Shown here in pieces: positions 16,503 to 25,029 of a DNA stretch of 39,203 bases. The stretch is from Planctomycetota bacterium (GTDB taxonomy: Bacteria > Planctomycetota > Phycisphaerae > Sedimentisphaerales > Anaerohalosphaeraceae). Every line of letters starts with the position of its first letter. Position 1 is the first letter of the stretch. The notes under the pieces were generated by a model, which did no database searches, was not told where the DNA came from, and saw only the letters and a program-made list of their open reading frames with translations. The stretch lies in contig DUZQ01000022.1 in assembly GCA_013349435.1 (NCBI GenBank), positions 1-39,203 on the forward strand, given 5' to 3'. The translations under genes were made by a program, and so were the position numbers.

Positions 16503-16943
16503 ATGTCAAAAAAAGGGTTTACATTAGTTGAGTTAATGGTAGTAATTTTGATTGTTGCCATATTGGCAGCGGTCGCGATTCCGATCATGCGTGGTCGCAT
16601 TGATGCGGCGAAGTGGTCGGAAGGAAAGGCCATGATGGGCACGATCGCCACAGCGATCAGGGCTTACTGTGCAGAGTGGGACGGTCCTCCGAATGTAGAG
16701 GATCCTCAGCTTGATCTGACAACGCTGACCATCTATGGGAACGCCTCAGATCTTGGTTTCCGCGTAGGCGATCTGACCGGGACCTATTTTCAGGAAGACC
16801 TGTTTTCTATCCTTTCTGGTACTTACACGGTTCGGACGAACACTCTCGATTATGTGATCGAGGCCCAGAAAGGTACAGGAATCAATGGTCCAGATTCCTA
16901 CACCCTCAACCAGGATGGGGAATGGACAGCCGGCACGCTCTAA
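16503..16943 (+). CDS. Type IV pilin-like major pseudopilin, paralog 2
   Basis: Prepilin signal MSKKG followed by mature FTLVELMVVILIVAILAA (Phe +1, Glu +5). The N-terminal 55 residues closely match paralog 1, sharing MRGR-D-AKWSEGKA and GTIATAIRA, while the C-terminal globular parts differ. It has a strong AAGGAG ribosome site about 8 bp upstream, unlike paralog 1, so this is probably the highly expressed subunit. The preceding 231-bp gap (16272-16502) contains no gene. It needs a prepilin peptidase encoded elsewhere. Confidence 0.92.
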   Translation: MSKKGFTLVELMVVILIVAILAAVAIPIMRGRIDAAKWSEGKAMMGTIATAIRAYCAEWDGPPNVEDPQLDLTTLTIYGNASDLGFRVGDLTGTYFQEDLFSILSGTYTVRTNTLDYVIEAQKGTGINGPDSYTLNQDGEWTAGTL

Positions 16944-16986
16944 GCGGCGGGATTCCATTTGGCCTTAAAAATGTGAATACAGAAGA

Positions 16987-17020
16987 GAGGAGGGGCAGGG
17001 ATGCCCCACATTCTCTTTTT
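16987..17020 (+). terminator. Factor-independent terminator or attenuator after the major pseudopilin
   Basis: GGGGCA (16992-16997) and TGCCCC (17002-17007) form a hairpin with a 4-nt GGGA loop, optionally extended by AGAG/CTCT, followed shortly by TTTTT (17016-17020). It could let the major pseudopilin be made in excess over the minor subunits encoded downstream. Confidence 0.6.
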
Positions 17021-17098
17021 GTCCTTATTTAAGGGCGGCAGGAGGGTTTTTTTTCTTTTTTGTGTGGAGTTTTTATCGGAGCTTACGGGTGGTGAACA

Positions 17099-17596
17099 AT
17101 GGCCGGTAAAAAAACAACTTCAGCACGGGGGATGACTTTAATAGAGGTTATTGCAGCGACTCTGATAGTAAGCGTGGCTGCAACCGGTGTGCTGAGTTAC
17201 GGCTACCACGGAGCACGTCAAAGGCGTTTGGCCCGTGCCCAGCGCGCAGGCACTCAAATCGGCCGCTATTTGCTTGAGGACTGGAAAGGCAACGGAGGTT
17301 CCCTGTTTTACGCCCGGGCGGTTAACGACGCTCCTAATCCGGAGGAACTGGATATGGGATTTGATTACATCGGGACGAACTACAAAGCCGGCGGTGAAAT
17401 TGAATGTGTCTATGAAGTTACCGTTGACAGCATCCCGATGCGTGTAACGCTTATTCGTAAGGTTGGTTATCAGAGGCTGATTGAGCTTTTTGTAAGGGTA
17501 CAATGGCGCAGCGACCTTAGCGATGGGGCGGTTGAGGAAAGTGACCCGTTTATAGTTCTCAGCACAAATGCCAGGATTGACCAGGTGGGTGATTGA
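17099..17596 (+). CDS. Minor pseudopilin, GspI/PilV-like
   Basis: A 165-aa protein with prepilin signal MAGKKTTSARG, then mature MTLIEVIAATLIVSVAATGVL (Glu +5). The Met at mature +1 and the TLIEVI pattern are typical of GspI/PilV-type minor subunits, which sit at the tip of the fibre. The globular part is short and shows no other recognisable domain. The ribosome site is weak (GGTGGTGA). The next gene begins three bases after this stop, so the two form a pair. Confidence 0.8.
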   Translation: MAGKKTTSARGMTLIEVIAATLIVSVAATGVLSYGYHGARQRRLARAQRAGTQIGRYLLEDWKGNGGSLFYARAVNDAPNPEELDMGFDYIGTNYKAGGEIECVYEVTVDSIPMRVTLIRKVGYQRLIELFVRVQWRSDLSDGAVEESDPFIVLSTNARIDQVGD

Positions 17597-17598
17597 AG

Positions 17599-18243
17599 AT
17601 GAAATCAAGCAGGAAAAGTGCGTTTTTTCCCAGGCGGAGACCTGCAAGTGGATTAACGCTTGTCGAGGTTGTGATGGCAACTGCCATCAGCATGGTTCCG
17701 ATTTCAGCAATTTTGGTTCTTTTAGTAGGTGGTCAGCGGAGCTGGGAGAGGGGTTATAATTATGCGAACAGGCAGATAGAGATTGAAGGCCAGGCGGCGG
17801 CGGCGATTTTCGGTCGGGTGGGTCGAAAAAGCGACTACGATAACTGTCAGATTTATGACATTACCAAATCGAGACGAGACTTAATCTGTGGGGAGACGGT
17901 GGAATTCAGATATTGGAGTAACAAACGAAACAGTTTTATAGGCAGAGACCCACAATCCAGCCCGGGTTCCAGCGGCAGTCCTACGGAGTACGCGAGGTTT
18001 TATCTTGAGGAAGGTGATGACGAGGCTGGGGTCTTAAAGGTTGATTATGGGTTATACCCCCAGGGTTCGAGACAAAGGGCCGCGAGGTCTGTAACTATTG
18101 CGGAAAATGTAACCAGTGTTGAATTTAGACGGACAAGGTTCAACAGCATCGGACACGGAAGCGTCAAGATGAAGTTGACCCTGACGGATCCTGATGACGG
18201 TAAAACCATTACGATAACAGGGGCAGCATTGATGCGGAACTGA
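17599..18243 (+). CDS. Minor pseudopilin, GspJ/PilW-like
   Basis: The ATG at 17599 (214 aa) is preferred over a TTG two codons earlier. A prepilin signal ending RRRPASG is followed by mature LTLVEVVMATAISMVPISAIL with Glu +5. The 200-aa size and the position directly after a GspI/PilV-like gene fit GspJ/PilW. The C-terminal half has SVTIAENVTSVEFRRTRF, a pattern often seen in planctomycete minor pilins. Inferred role: tip-complex subunit of the pseudopilus. Confidence 0.78.
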   Translation: MKSSRKSAFFPRRRPASGLTLVEVVMATAISMVPISAILVLLVGGQRSWERGYNYANRQIEIEGQAAAAIFGRVGRKSDYDNCQIYDITKSRRDLICGETVEFRYWSNKRNSFIGRDPQSSPGSSGSPTEYARFYLEEGDDEAGVLKVDYGLYPQGSRQRAARSVTIAENVTSVEFRRTRFNSIGHGSVKMKLTLTDPDDGKTITITGAALMRN

Positions 18244-18311
18244 TTTGTTATTTTAAGAGTGTGTTGAGCACGATAGAGACGGGTGCAGGATTTTTGTAAG
18301 ACTGTATTAGT

Positions 18312-20228
18312 TTGGGGAATCGGGGGTTGATTACAAGGCGCACAAAAAAAAGTATTTTTAAGATTCGCAACAACGGGTCAGTTCTGGTTCTGGCCTCAGC
18401 GGTCGTTTTGGCGCTTACGATTCTGGGGCTGGGGATACTGACAGCGGCGTATGGTGCGAGGCTGCGTTCGACAAAGTTGCGTCACAAAACGATGGCGGGT
18501 TTGGTAGCGGAGGCCGGTTACGAAGACGCGATTCTGTGGATGAATCAGCAGGCGGACGTTTTAAGCTCAATGGCTGCAGGCGGGAGGGGAAGCATCGGCA
18601 GAGGCTCGGCATCGTCGTTATCGACATCCCGAATAAGGAAAACCTCACGGCCCGATCGTTTCGCCGGCGATGGAAACTTTGTGTACACAATCAGCTTTGA
18701 CCGTTTTTTGGGCACTCAGCCTGTTTACGAGGTAGTTTCCGAGGGCTATTACGGGCAGTTCAAGCAGAGGGTGCGGGCGTTTGTGGTTCAGAAGGTAAGC
18801 GGGTGGGATATGGGATTGTGCAAAATACCTTCGAGTAACTGGATTGCGGACCCGGCCTTTTTTACGGGCGCAGATATTGTCCGGATGCCTATACACATCA
18901 ATATTGAAGATACGGCGCAGGACAGTTCCGCGGATATTTATATATCGCGTCGCAACAAACCACGGTTCGGTTACCGGGTCTCGATGGGAGAGTCACGTTA
19001 TACGTGGTGGGTTGACGGCAAGGACAAGTACAGAAGTCTGATATATCTTTTTGATAAAGGCATTTACTTTAACCAGGCTGAATGCAACGTAACCGACCCT
19101 TTCAGCAGCGGTGAAAACATCAGCGCCGAGCAGAAGGTGAGCCGATTCGGCCGTATCACATCGAGCGCATTTAACTTTTCGCCTGTGTCGTCTCCTGCAG
19201 TAGTTCCCGCAGATGCCGGATGGCTCACGGCGCCGGCTGTTCAACTGGAATTTTTCGTTAGCGGCCAGGGCGCAGGGATGGTTCGTATAACGAACGATTG
19301 CACGGTTTGTTGTACTGCCGGAACCGGGGATGATTTTATGCTTGCTGCGGGTCAGGTAAATCCATATACGCTCTATCCGATATACGGTTATCATTATGCC
19401 GACAGCAGTAGTTCGTCGGACTTTCCGATTACATCGACTTATGTCAGACAGCAGGCATCTTCGCCATCAGGGAGGGTTGCCAGCGCGGACGCGGGTGGCC
19501 AGATATTTGTTAATGGAAATGTAATCATAGGCGGGGCGGTGGGTATCGACTCATCCGGAAACGTGGTGATGGCCGGAACGAGGCTTTTCAGTAAGTTAAG
19601 AGGTCGTCTTACAATAGTAGCAACGGGCAACATATGGATTGTCAGTCCGATAGTATATGCCGGTCCGCAGCAGCCGGCTGAGTATGAGGGTGGGTATTTA
19701 ACGAAGCTGGTCCCATCGATGCAAAATACCAATGTTCTGGGCCTGTTTTCACAATTTGGAGTTGTTAAGGTTATAGACCCGAAGTTGAGTTTGAATGTAC
19801 CGCCCAGCAGCAGCAATCCGAATATCCCGGAAGTTTATACGAATGCCGAAGGGGCGTTATTAACCTATCGACCGGTTGGTTTTCAGGCGGCTTTGCCTTC
19901 GCGTGTGTGGGACCGGCAATTACAGCCACCGCAGTTTCCCGAGACATCGATGGTGGTACAGGCGGCGATAACGGCATGTGGGGGCGGGTGGGGAGCCGAG
20001 AATGTCGGCGGCAGGGTGAACGTGAATCCAGCCGGTATGGACAACTTGATTGTTGCCGGCTCGATAACCGAATCAGTTCAGGGCAAAGTTTCCGATGGGG
20101 CAGGTAACGGTTTTCGAAGATGCTACTACTTTGATGAACGGCTTTTGACAGGTATCTTGCCCGGGGATATGTGGTTGCAGAGCAAGTATGTCCCGACACC
20201 GGGCGGATGGAGTGATTCCCAGTTCTGA
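18312..20228 (+). CDS. PilX/GspK-like large minor pilus subunit
   Basis: A 638-aa protein with a basic N-terminus, then NNGSVLVLASAVVLALTILGLGILTAAYGARLRS, a PilX-N-like membrane anchor without the canonical Glu +5. A helix with TMAGLVAEAGYEDAILWMNQQ follows, as in PilX/GspK proteins. The long remainder (residues ~90-638) is probably extracytoplasmic, with Gly/Ser-rich and beta-rich segments and no recognised enzyme motif. The start codon is uncertain: TTG at 18312, or TTG at 18327, which has GGGGAA 7 bp upstream. In the known tip complex, GspK caps GspI/GspJ; position after those genes supports this. Confidence 0.72.
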   Translation: MGNRGLITRRTKKSIFKIRNNGSVLVLASAVVLALTILGLGILTAAYGARLRSTKLRHKTMAGLVAEAGYEDAILWMNQQADVLSSMAAGGRGSIGRGSASSLSTSRIRKTSRPDRFAGDGNFVYTISFDRFLGTQPVYEVVSEGYYGQFKQRVRAFVVQKVSGWDMGLCKIPSSNWIADPAFFTGADIVRMPIHINIEDTAQDSSADIYISRRNKPRFGYRVSMGESRYTWWVDGKDKYRSLIYLFDKGIYFNQAECNVTDPFSSGENISAEQKVSRFGRITSSAFNFSPVSSPAVVPADAGWLTAPAVQLEFFVSGQGAGMVRITNDCTVCCTAGTGDDFMLAAGQVNPYTLYPIYGYHYADSSSSSDFPITSTYVRQQASSPSGRVASADAGGQIFVNGNVIIGGAVGIDSSGNVVMAGTRLFSKLRGRLTIVATGNIWIVSPIVYAGPQQPAEYEGGYLTKLVPSMQNTNVLGLFSQFGVVKVIDPKLSLNVPPSSSNPNIPEVYTNAEGALLTYRPVGFQAALPSRVWDRQLQPPQFPETSMVVQAAITACGGGWGAENVGGRVNVNPAGMDNLIVAGSITESVQGKVSDGAGNGFRRCYYFDERLLTGILPGDMWLQSKYVPTPGGWSDSQF

Positions 20229-20603
20229 ATGGCATTGAATGAACACCTCCCCAGAACACTACCTTTGGTATTAAGTATTCCTTCGCTATACCAAGCCGTT
20301 GATTTAGGTGATTCTATTTTCAAAGTCTTGACAGAAAAGAAATAGTATGTTCTAACTGTAATGCGTTATTATAGGGGCTCGGCAGCAGGAAAAAGCTGTT
20401 TTTGATATTGATAACTCGTTTTACAATCCTGACAAAAGTTTATATCGCGGTATTGGTGATACAAGGGGCAAAATTATTCAGTTGAGGTCTTTAATCCACT
20501 GAACTAAGCGCGTCAAAAACCCGAATTATATACAGCGAGTGTAGAGAAGGTGCATAAACAAAACGCAGTGTAAGTTGTTTATAGAATTTAGCAGGTAAGT
20601 ATA
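20229..20603. other. Gene-free gap before the pilM block
   Basis: No gene is supported in these 375 bp. Seen: a 7-bp inverted repeat TTGGTAT/ATACCAA (20265-20271, 20288-20294); a possible weak promoter TTGACA (20328-20333), 17 bp, TCTAAC (20351-20356); and AGGT upstream of the pilM TTG start. Confidence 0.45.
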
Positions 20604-21680
20604 TTGGATTTGAAGCGTTTATTCTACGGCAGCAGAGAGGTATTCGGTCTTGATATAGGCTCGTCTTACGTAAAAGCGGTCCAATTGCGACACGATGAGC
20701 ATGGTTACCACGTGATAACGGCAGGTTTGACGGCGATATCTGGAGATAACAAAGATAAGCCAGCCGGGATATCCGAGGTAGTCAGGGCGATTCGCAGGTG
20801 CATGAAATCCGCTCAGATCAAGACGAAAAACGCTGTATGTGGTGTAAGCGGCCCGAATGTGGCACTTCGGCGATTCCGATTTCCATCTGTTGGTGTTGAA
20901 GAAGTCGAAAGTGCGGTCCTTTCCGAAGCCCAGCAGGTTTGTCCTTTTGAAGAGGGTCAATATATAGTAGATTATCAGTTGTTCACAAATAATACCGGGG
21001 GCGATTTGTCCGAAGCGAAAAACCCTCAGGACAGAGGTGCAATTCGTGGAGTATTGGCGGCGGCGACAATGGGGGTGATTGGGCATAAGAGCCAGGTTGT
21101 TAAGGCGGCGTCACTTAATTGTGTCCTTATCGATGTTGACGGGCTGGCTTTGTTGAACTGTTTTGTGGAATGTGAAAAAGAGAGTCGCGGCGAACCGACC
21201 GGGGTCGTTTGTGTTGGAAGCAAATATACAAATTTTGCTATTTTGGGTTCGGATGGAGTTCCGTTTGTTCGCGATATTCCACATGCGGCGGATGAGATTG
21301 TTACCGATATTGCCGGCGAGCTGAAGGTTTCGTTACAGGCTGTTCGTGATATGGCAGCCGGTAAAAGCGACGGGGATGTTAAAGGTTTTGAGGATAGTAT
21401 GAAGACTGCTGCAGGTGCTATGACGAGTGATATTGCACGAACGTTGCGATATTACAGTGCTCAGGAGGGCCGGAAGGTTCGCAAGATATATATATGCGGC
21501 GGTTTTGCCGGGGCGAAGGGATTTGTTGAGCTTTTGAACAGCCAGTTGCCGGTCGAAGCGGTAATATGGAATCCTTTCAACAAGATGCATTTTGAAGGCG
21601 GCCAAGGCGGTGCGAAGTTGGTTAAAGAGCAGGGCAGCCGGCTGGCGTTAGCGGCTGGTCTTGCAATGAGGACGATTTAA
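20604..21680 (+). CDS. pilM: Type IV pilus assembly protein PilM (actin-like)
   Basis: A cytoplasmic actin-fold ATP-binding protein that recruits PilN to the inner face of the pilus machine. Seen: VFGLDIGSSYVKAVQL (phosphate-1 loop of the actin fold, residues 13-28); FPSVGVEEVESAVLSEAQQVCPFE (SHS2/1C domain region typical of PilM); a later phosphate-2-like strand GVVCVGSKYTNFAIL; and IYICGGFAGAKGF (adenosine motif). At 358 aa it is normal. It starts with TTG, which has AGGT about 7 bp upstream. The next gene follows one base after this stop. Confidence 0.9.
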   Translation: MDLKRLFYGSREVFGLDIGSSYVKAVQLRHDEHGYHVITAGLTAISGDNKDKPAGISEVVRAIRRCMKSAQIKTKNAVCGVSGPNVALRRFRFPSVGVEEVESAVLSEAQQVCPFEEGQYIVDYQLFTNNTGGDLSEAKNPQDRGAIRGVLAAATMGVIGHKSQVVKAASLNCVLIDVDGLALLNCFVECEKESRGEPTGVVCVGSKYTNFAILGSDGVPFVRDIPHAADEIVTDIAGELKVSLQAVRDMAAGKSDGDVKGFEDSMKTAAGAMTSDIARTLRYYSAQEGRKVRKIYICGGFAGAKGFVELLNSQLPVEAVIWNPFNKMHFEGGQGGAKLVKEQGSRLALAAGLAMRTI

Positions 21681-21681
21681 G

Positions 21682-22317
21682 ATGCTAACAATCGATTTGC
21701 TTAAAGGCAAAGGTATTCCTTTAAAGACGAGACCCGCCGGAGCAAGTCTTCTTGCAATCGTAATTGCTGTTCCGGTGGTTGTTACAATAGTAGCACTCGG
21801 AAACTATGTGCGTGGTGGTATAATGCTGCGAAATCAGAAGCATCTTTTAAATACAATCCAGGCGGACATTTTCAAGCTTTCCAACAGTGTAAGATATAAA
21901 GAGGAAGCCGAGAATCAAATAAGTGCCATGAAGGAGTGTTTTATGGAATTAGATGACACTATCCTTCAGCAAATCCAGTGGTCTCCGATTTTGCAGGTTT
22001 TGGCGGAGAAGATGCCTTCATCTCTTGTGCTGTCGAGTCTTACTATAAGATCCGAGATTGAGACTAAGCAGGTTCCACATCGAAAGAGCCCCGCGAACAA
22101 GATACCTGTACCGGTTCCGAAAAGGGTCTTATATATAAGTCTTTACGGCAGGCAAACCAGAGGCAGCGATGAAGCGGTACTTGAATTTCTCAGTGTTTTG
22201 AACACATCCAGTATTCTTCGCAACAGGGCGGACAATATAAGGCTTGTTGCTCAAGCCACTGATAATAGAAGGAATGTTATGAATTATGTAATCGAGTGTG
22301 TGTTTAAACCCTTATGA
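21682..22317 (+). CDS. PilN-like pilus assembly protein
   Basis: A 211-aa bitopic inner-membrane protein. A short cytoplasmic N-terminus with MLTIDLLKGKGIPLK stands in the place of the PilM-binding INLLP-type motif of PilN. Then come one membrane helix (ASLLAIVIAVPVVVTIVALG, residues 21-40), a coiled-coil stretch and a small ferredoxin-like periplasmic domain. Order PilM-PilN-PilO supports the call; sequence similarity alone is weak, as usual for this family. Confidence 0.78.
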   Translation: MLTIDLLKGKGIPLKTRPAGASLLAIVIAVPVVVTIVALGNYVRGGIMLRNQKHLLNTIQADIFKLSNSVRYKEEAENQISAMKECFMELDDTILQQIQWSPILQVLAEKMPSSLVLSSLTIRSEIETKQVPHRKSPANKIPVPVPKRVLYISLYGRQTRGSDEAVLEFLSVLNTSSILRNRADNIRLVAQATDNRRNVMNYVIECVFKPL

Positions 22318-22332
22318 GCGGTACTTTCCTGT

Positions 22333-22956
22333 ATGAGAACGGATTATAAGAGATTTTTGATGGTATTAGTGATTTTATGGGGAGGGGTGTTTGTGGCGCT
22401 GGCCGGCGCTCACATTTTTCTTGCGATTCCTCAACGGAAGGAATCGGCATTGTTGGAAAAACAGTTGTTAGAAAAGAGGTTGAAGTACGACATTTCCAAA
22501 GCCGCCGACAGCGAGCAGGTACGGGCCCGTTTGAATGAGAAAGTCAATAGTATGAATGAGCAACTGAGCAGGTTCGCAGCCGAGGTTGATGAATTAGATG
22601 ATTTGTGGTTTAGTGTAAGCAGGATTGCCGGCGAGGTTGGTGTGGACTCTTTTCAAATCAGAGGCATAGATGATGAGTCATATTCTTCGATACCGAACTG
22701 CTACGATATCGGTACCGCCTCTGCTGAGGTTAGTTTCTTGGGTAGTTTCAGCAAACTTGCCAAGTTCATTAATAAACTTGAACGACACAAGCCGGTTGTT
22801 TTCATAGGAGATTTTACAATTTCTCAGGCCCGTAAGGAGGCTTCGGTGCCCGCGGCGAAGCTGGTTTTGAGTGTTTTTGTGAGAATTCCGGAAGCAGACA
22901 AGGCTGCCGGTACGGTCCCAGAAGCTTCGGCCTCCGGGGCTGTAGGAATAATTTAA
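22333..22956 (+). CDS. PilO-like pilus assembly protein
   Basis: A 207-aa bitopic inner-membrane protein with one N-terminal helix (FLMVLVILWGGVFVALAGAHIF, residues 8-29), a coiled-coil region with NEKVNSMNEQLSRFAAEVDEL, and a C-terminal alpha/beta domain containing FLGSFSKLAKFINKLERHKPVVFI. This matches the PilO pattern ('...F..l..fl..le...r.v.i'). It lies 15 bp after the PilN-like gene, and PilN and PilO normally form a heterodimer. Confidence 0.78.
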   Translation: MRTDYKRFLMVLVILWGGVFVALAGAHIFLAIPQRKESALLEKQLLEKRLKYDISKAADSEQVRARLNEKVNSMNEQLSRFAAEVDELDDLWFSVSRIAGEVGVDSFQIRGIDDESYSSIPNCYDIGTASAEVSFLGSFSKLAKFINKLERHKPVVFIGDFTISQARKEASVPAAKLVLSVFVRIPEADKAAGTVPEASASGAVGII

Positions 22957-22991
22957 CTCAAACTGAAAAATGCAAAATTACTGAAGGATAC

Positions 22992-23795
22992 ATGATGCGA
23001 ATAATAGCAATAGCGAATCAAAAGGGCGGCTGTGGTAAGACGACCACATCGGTTAATCTTGCTGTTGCTTTTGCCAGGAGGGGTTACCGGGTATTGATAG
23101 TCGATATAGACCCTCAGGCCCATGCCACTTTGGGTCTGGGTTGCAATCCTGAGGAGCTGGATATCAGTATATATGAGCCTTTAACGAACACCCAGACTCC
23201 GATATCCAAAGCGGTAAGGCGAACTTACATATCCGGCGTGAGTCTGGTGCCGAGCAACATCCTGCTTTCAGGAGCGGAGATAGAGTTAGCAGCTCTTTTC
23301 CGCAGAGAATGTGTTCTCAGACAGCAGCTTGCCGAGCTGGATGATATTTATGATGTATGTTTTATAGATTGTTCCCCGTCACTTGGGATATTGACATTAA
23401 ATGCTCTGGTTGCGAGCGGTGAGGTGTTGATTCCGGTTCAGGCCCATTACTATGCCCTTGAGGGGCTCAAACAGTTGCTTGAAACGATAAATATAGTGAA
23501 AGAGCGATTCAATCGTGATTTGGAGATTCTGGGGGTGCTTCTGACTTTTGTTGAAGGCAGGACACTTTTGAGCCGGGACGTCCAGCGACAATTAAGAGAT
23601 TTCTTCGGAGAGCTTGTCTTCAACACGGTAATTCATCGGAATGTGCGATTGGCCGAAGCTCCAAGTGCGGGCGAATCGGTGATAACTTATGACGAGACAA
23701 GCCGAGGGGCGATTGAATATATGCAATTAGCTGAAGAGGTAAGCGATGGCAAAACGAAAAAGCGGACTACACAGGAAAGTCTCATCGATTTTTGA
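22992..23795 (+). CDS. ParA/MinD-family ATPase within the pilus cluster
   Basis: A 267-aa deviant-Walker ATPase that normally dimerises on ATP and positions cargo (DNA, chemoreceptors, pilus or secretion machines) on the nucleoid or membrane. Seen: deviant Walker A KGGCGKTTT with signature Lys11 and Lys16; A' motif VLIVDIDPQAHATLGLG; Walker B VCFIDCSPSLG; and the late motif AEAPSAGESVITYDETSRGAIEY typical of Soj/ParA. GAAGGA lies 5 bp before ATG 22992; a second ATG at 22995 is equally possible. No parB gene or parS site is seen nearby, so chromosome partitioning is unlikely. The 50-bp overlap with the PilP/GspB-like gene points to a role in the assembly machine. Confidence 0.9.
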   Translation: MMRIIAIANQKGGCGKTTTSVNLAVAFARRGYRVLIVDIDPQAHATLGLGCNPEELDISIYEPLTNTQTPISKAVRRTYISGVSLVPSNILLSGAEIELAALFRRECVLRQQLAELDDIYDVCFIDCSPSLGILTLNALVASGEVLIPVQAHYYALEGLKQLLETINIVKERFNRDLEILGVLLTFVEGRTLLSRDVQRQLRDFFGELVFNTVIHRNVRLAEAPSAGESVITYDETSRGAIEYMQLAEEVSDGKTKKRTTQESLIDF

Positions 23796-24513
23796 CGGTG
23801 TTTCGGTTTCCAGAACCGGCTCGTCTGAGCAGGATGGGTCGGCGGTTGGCTGGACGGATACGCCTGGGAAAGATGAGAAACCACAACAGCAAGGTTATTT
23901 TATGCCGAAAGATATGCCGGCTGAGCCAACCCGGTTCTCAGGCGCTACCGGGCCGGGCGACCGGCCCAGAGGCCCGAGGTTAGGAGGTTTGGGCTACTTA
24001 GGTCCCGTACAGGTTGTCAGTGAGAGGAGGCGCAAAACAACAATAGTACTGATGGTGGTGCTTTTTATTGTTCTTGTACTGGTTTTGACTTCGACATTCA
24101 GTCGCAACCTCGGTAAAAAGAATATCGGCGACGATACCTTGGAACGGGCGACTGCGTCAGGCGAGGCGATCGCTGCGAGCAGGGATGTTCAAATCGACTG
24201 GGAGATACCTTCGAAGTATCCCGAGACGCTTCGGGATCCAATGGAGACGAACTGGGCACAGGACCCTGATACTGGTGAGTGGGTGGAAGAGCCTGTTGTT
24301 GTGATTGAGGACGGCCAGGAGCAATCTCTGATTGATGTTGGTATAGCGTTGCGAAGCATTCTGTGGGCCGAGACGGGCCGTTCGATTGTAATCGGTAATG
24401 AGATACTTTACGAAGGTGATGAGATATTGGGCGTTACCATAAAGAAGATAAACAAAGACAGTGTTGAGTTTGAGAAGGACGGGATAGGTTTCCTGAAGGT
24501 ATTTCCACGCTAA
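23746..24513 (+). CDS. PilP/GspB-like inner-membrane pilus/secretion protein
   Basis: A 255-aa bitopic protein: a ~95-residue cytoplasmic Pro/Gly-rich N-terminus, one helix (TTIVLMVVLFIVLVLVLTSTF, about 97-117), then a periplasmic part. The C-terminal motif SIVIGNEILYEGDEILGVTIKKINKDSVEFEKDGIGFLKVF has the small beta-domain pattern of PilP/GspB/GspC-type proteins, which contact the secretin. It overlaps the end of the ParA-like gene by 50 bp in another frame, with GAGG upstream, an unusually deep overlap that implies coupled expression. The secretin it would bind is not in the window. Confidence 0.7.
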   Translation: MAKRKSGLHRKVSSIFDGVSVSRTGSSEQDGSAVGWTDTPGKDEKPQQQGYFMPKDMPAEPTRFSGATGPGDRPRGPRLGGLGYLGPVQVVSERRRKTTIVLMVVLFIVLVLVLTSTFSRNLGKKNIGDDTLERATASGEAIAASRDVQIDWEIPSKYPETLRDPMETNWAQDPDTGEWVEEPVVVIEDGQEQSLIDVGIALRSILWAETGRSIVIGNEILYEGDEILGVTIKKINKDSVEFEKDGIGFLKVFPR

Positions 24514-25029
24514 AAAGAAGAGGGCAAAAGGCAAGGGAAAAAGGACAAAAGACAGAGGAAGGAGGGTAGGTAACAAAAGGCTGCCCCTGAAAACCCGGCC
24601 CCTGAACAATTCATAATATCTGTCCCGCATTTCTCACGGCTATATCGGGCAAGGCCTACTGTTCCGACACAACCTTTTCATATTAAGGAAGTTAAACACA
24701 TCCGGCTTTATTTCCACAGATTTTGGGGGATTTTAAGGTATTTAATTTGATTCTCACTTGTTACTAATCATAACCCAACAATTTCGGATAATATTGTTAG
24801 TAACAGGGTTGAGCGTACATATCAACTCGACATTTAAATAATCGCCAGTAACCTTCACGGTTAAAGCCACAGACCCCGGAGGTGGGTGATAAAAATAGTC
24901 TGTGGGGAAGGGGGCCTTGAGAATACCCGTGTTTCTTCTTAAGGCCCATCCTTTATTTTCTCACGTGTGCATCATACAGGAAAATGCTGGGACATTACAT
25001 TTTTATGGACGCAGGAAATTATTTCTATT
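24514..25029. other. Long non-coding gap before the beta-helix gene, first part
   Basis: There is no supported gene. The first ~100 bp are a purine-rich tail after the PilP-like stop. A multi-hairpin block lies at 24760-24960 (listed separately). The second part of the gap, to 25392, holds the phased CTAACA boxes and the long leader of the next gene. Confidence 0.6.
24760..24960 (+). ncRNA. Candidate structured small RNA ending in a terminator-like hairpin
   Basis: Five successive inverted repeats: GTTACTAA/TTAGTAAC (24760-24767, 24797-24804, alternating with AACAAT/ATTGTT inside); GTTGA/TCAAC (24809-24813, 24822-24826, approximate); TAACC/GGTTA (24849-24853, 24859-24863); CCACAGAC/GTCTGTGG (24867-24874, 24898-24905); and a 12-bp stem GGGCCTTGAGAA/TTCTTAAGGCCC (24912-24923, 24936-24947), followed by ATCCTTTATTTT. 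The last resembles a terminator. The strand is assigned from that T-rich tail. No known RNA family (6S, SRP, tmRNA, RNase P, common riboswitches) is recognised. It lies upstream of the predicted promoter at 25030-25072, so it is probably not in the beta-helix gene's own leader. Confidence 0.35.

Noticed and set aside
22992-23795. Chromosome partitioning locus (parA/soj)
   Set aside because: No parB, no parS-like palindromes and no replication genes nearby. The setting is a pilus/secretion operon, so the ATPase is annotated by family only.
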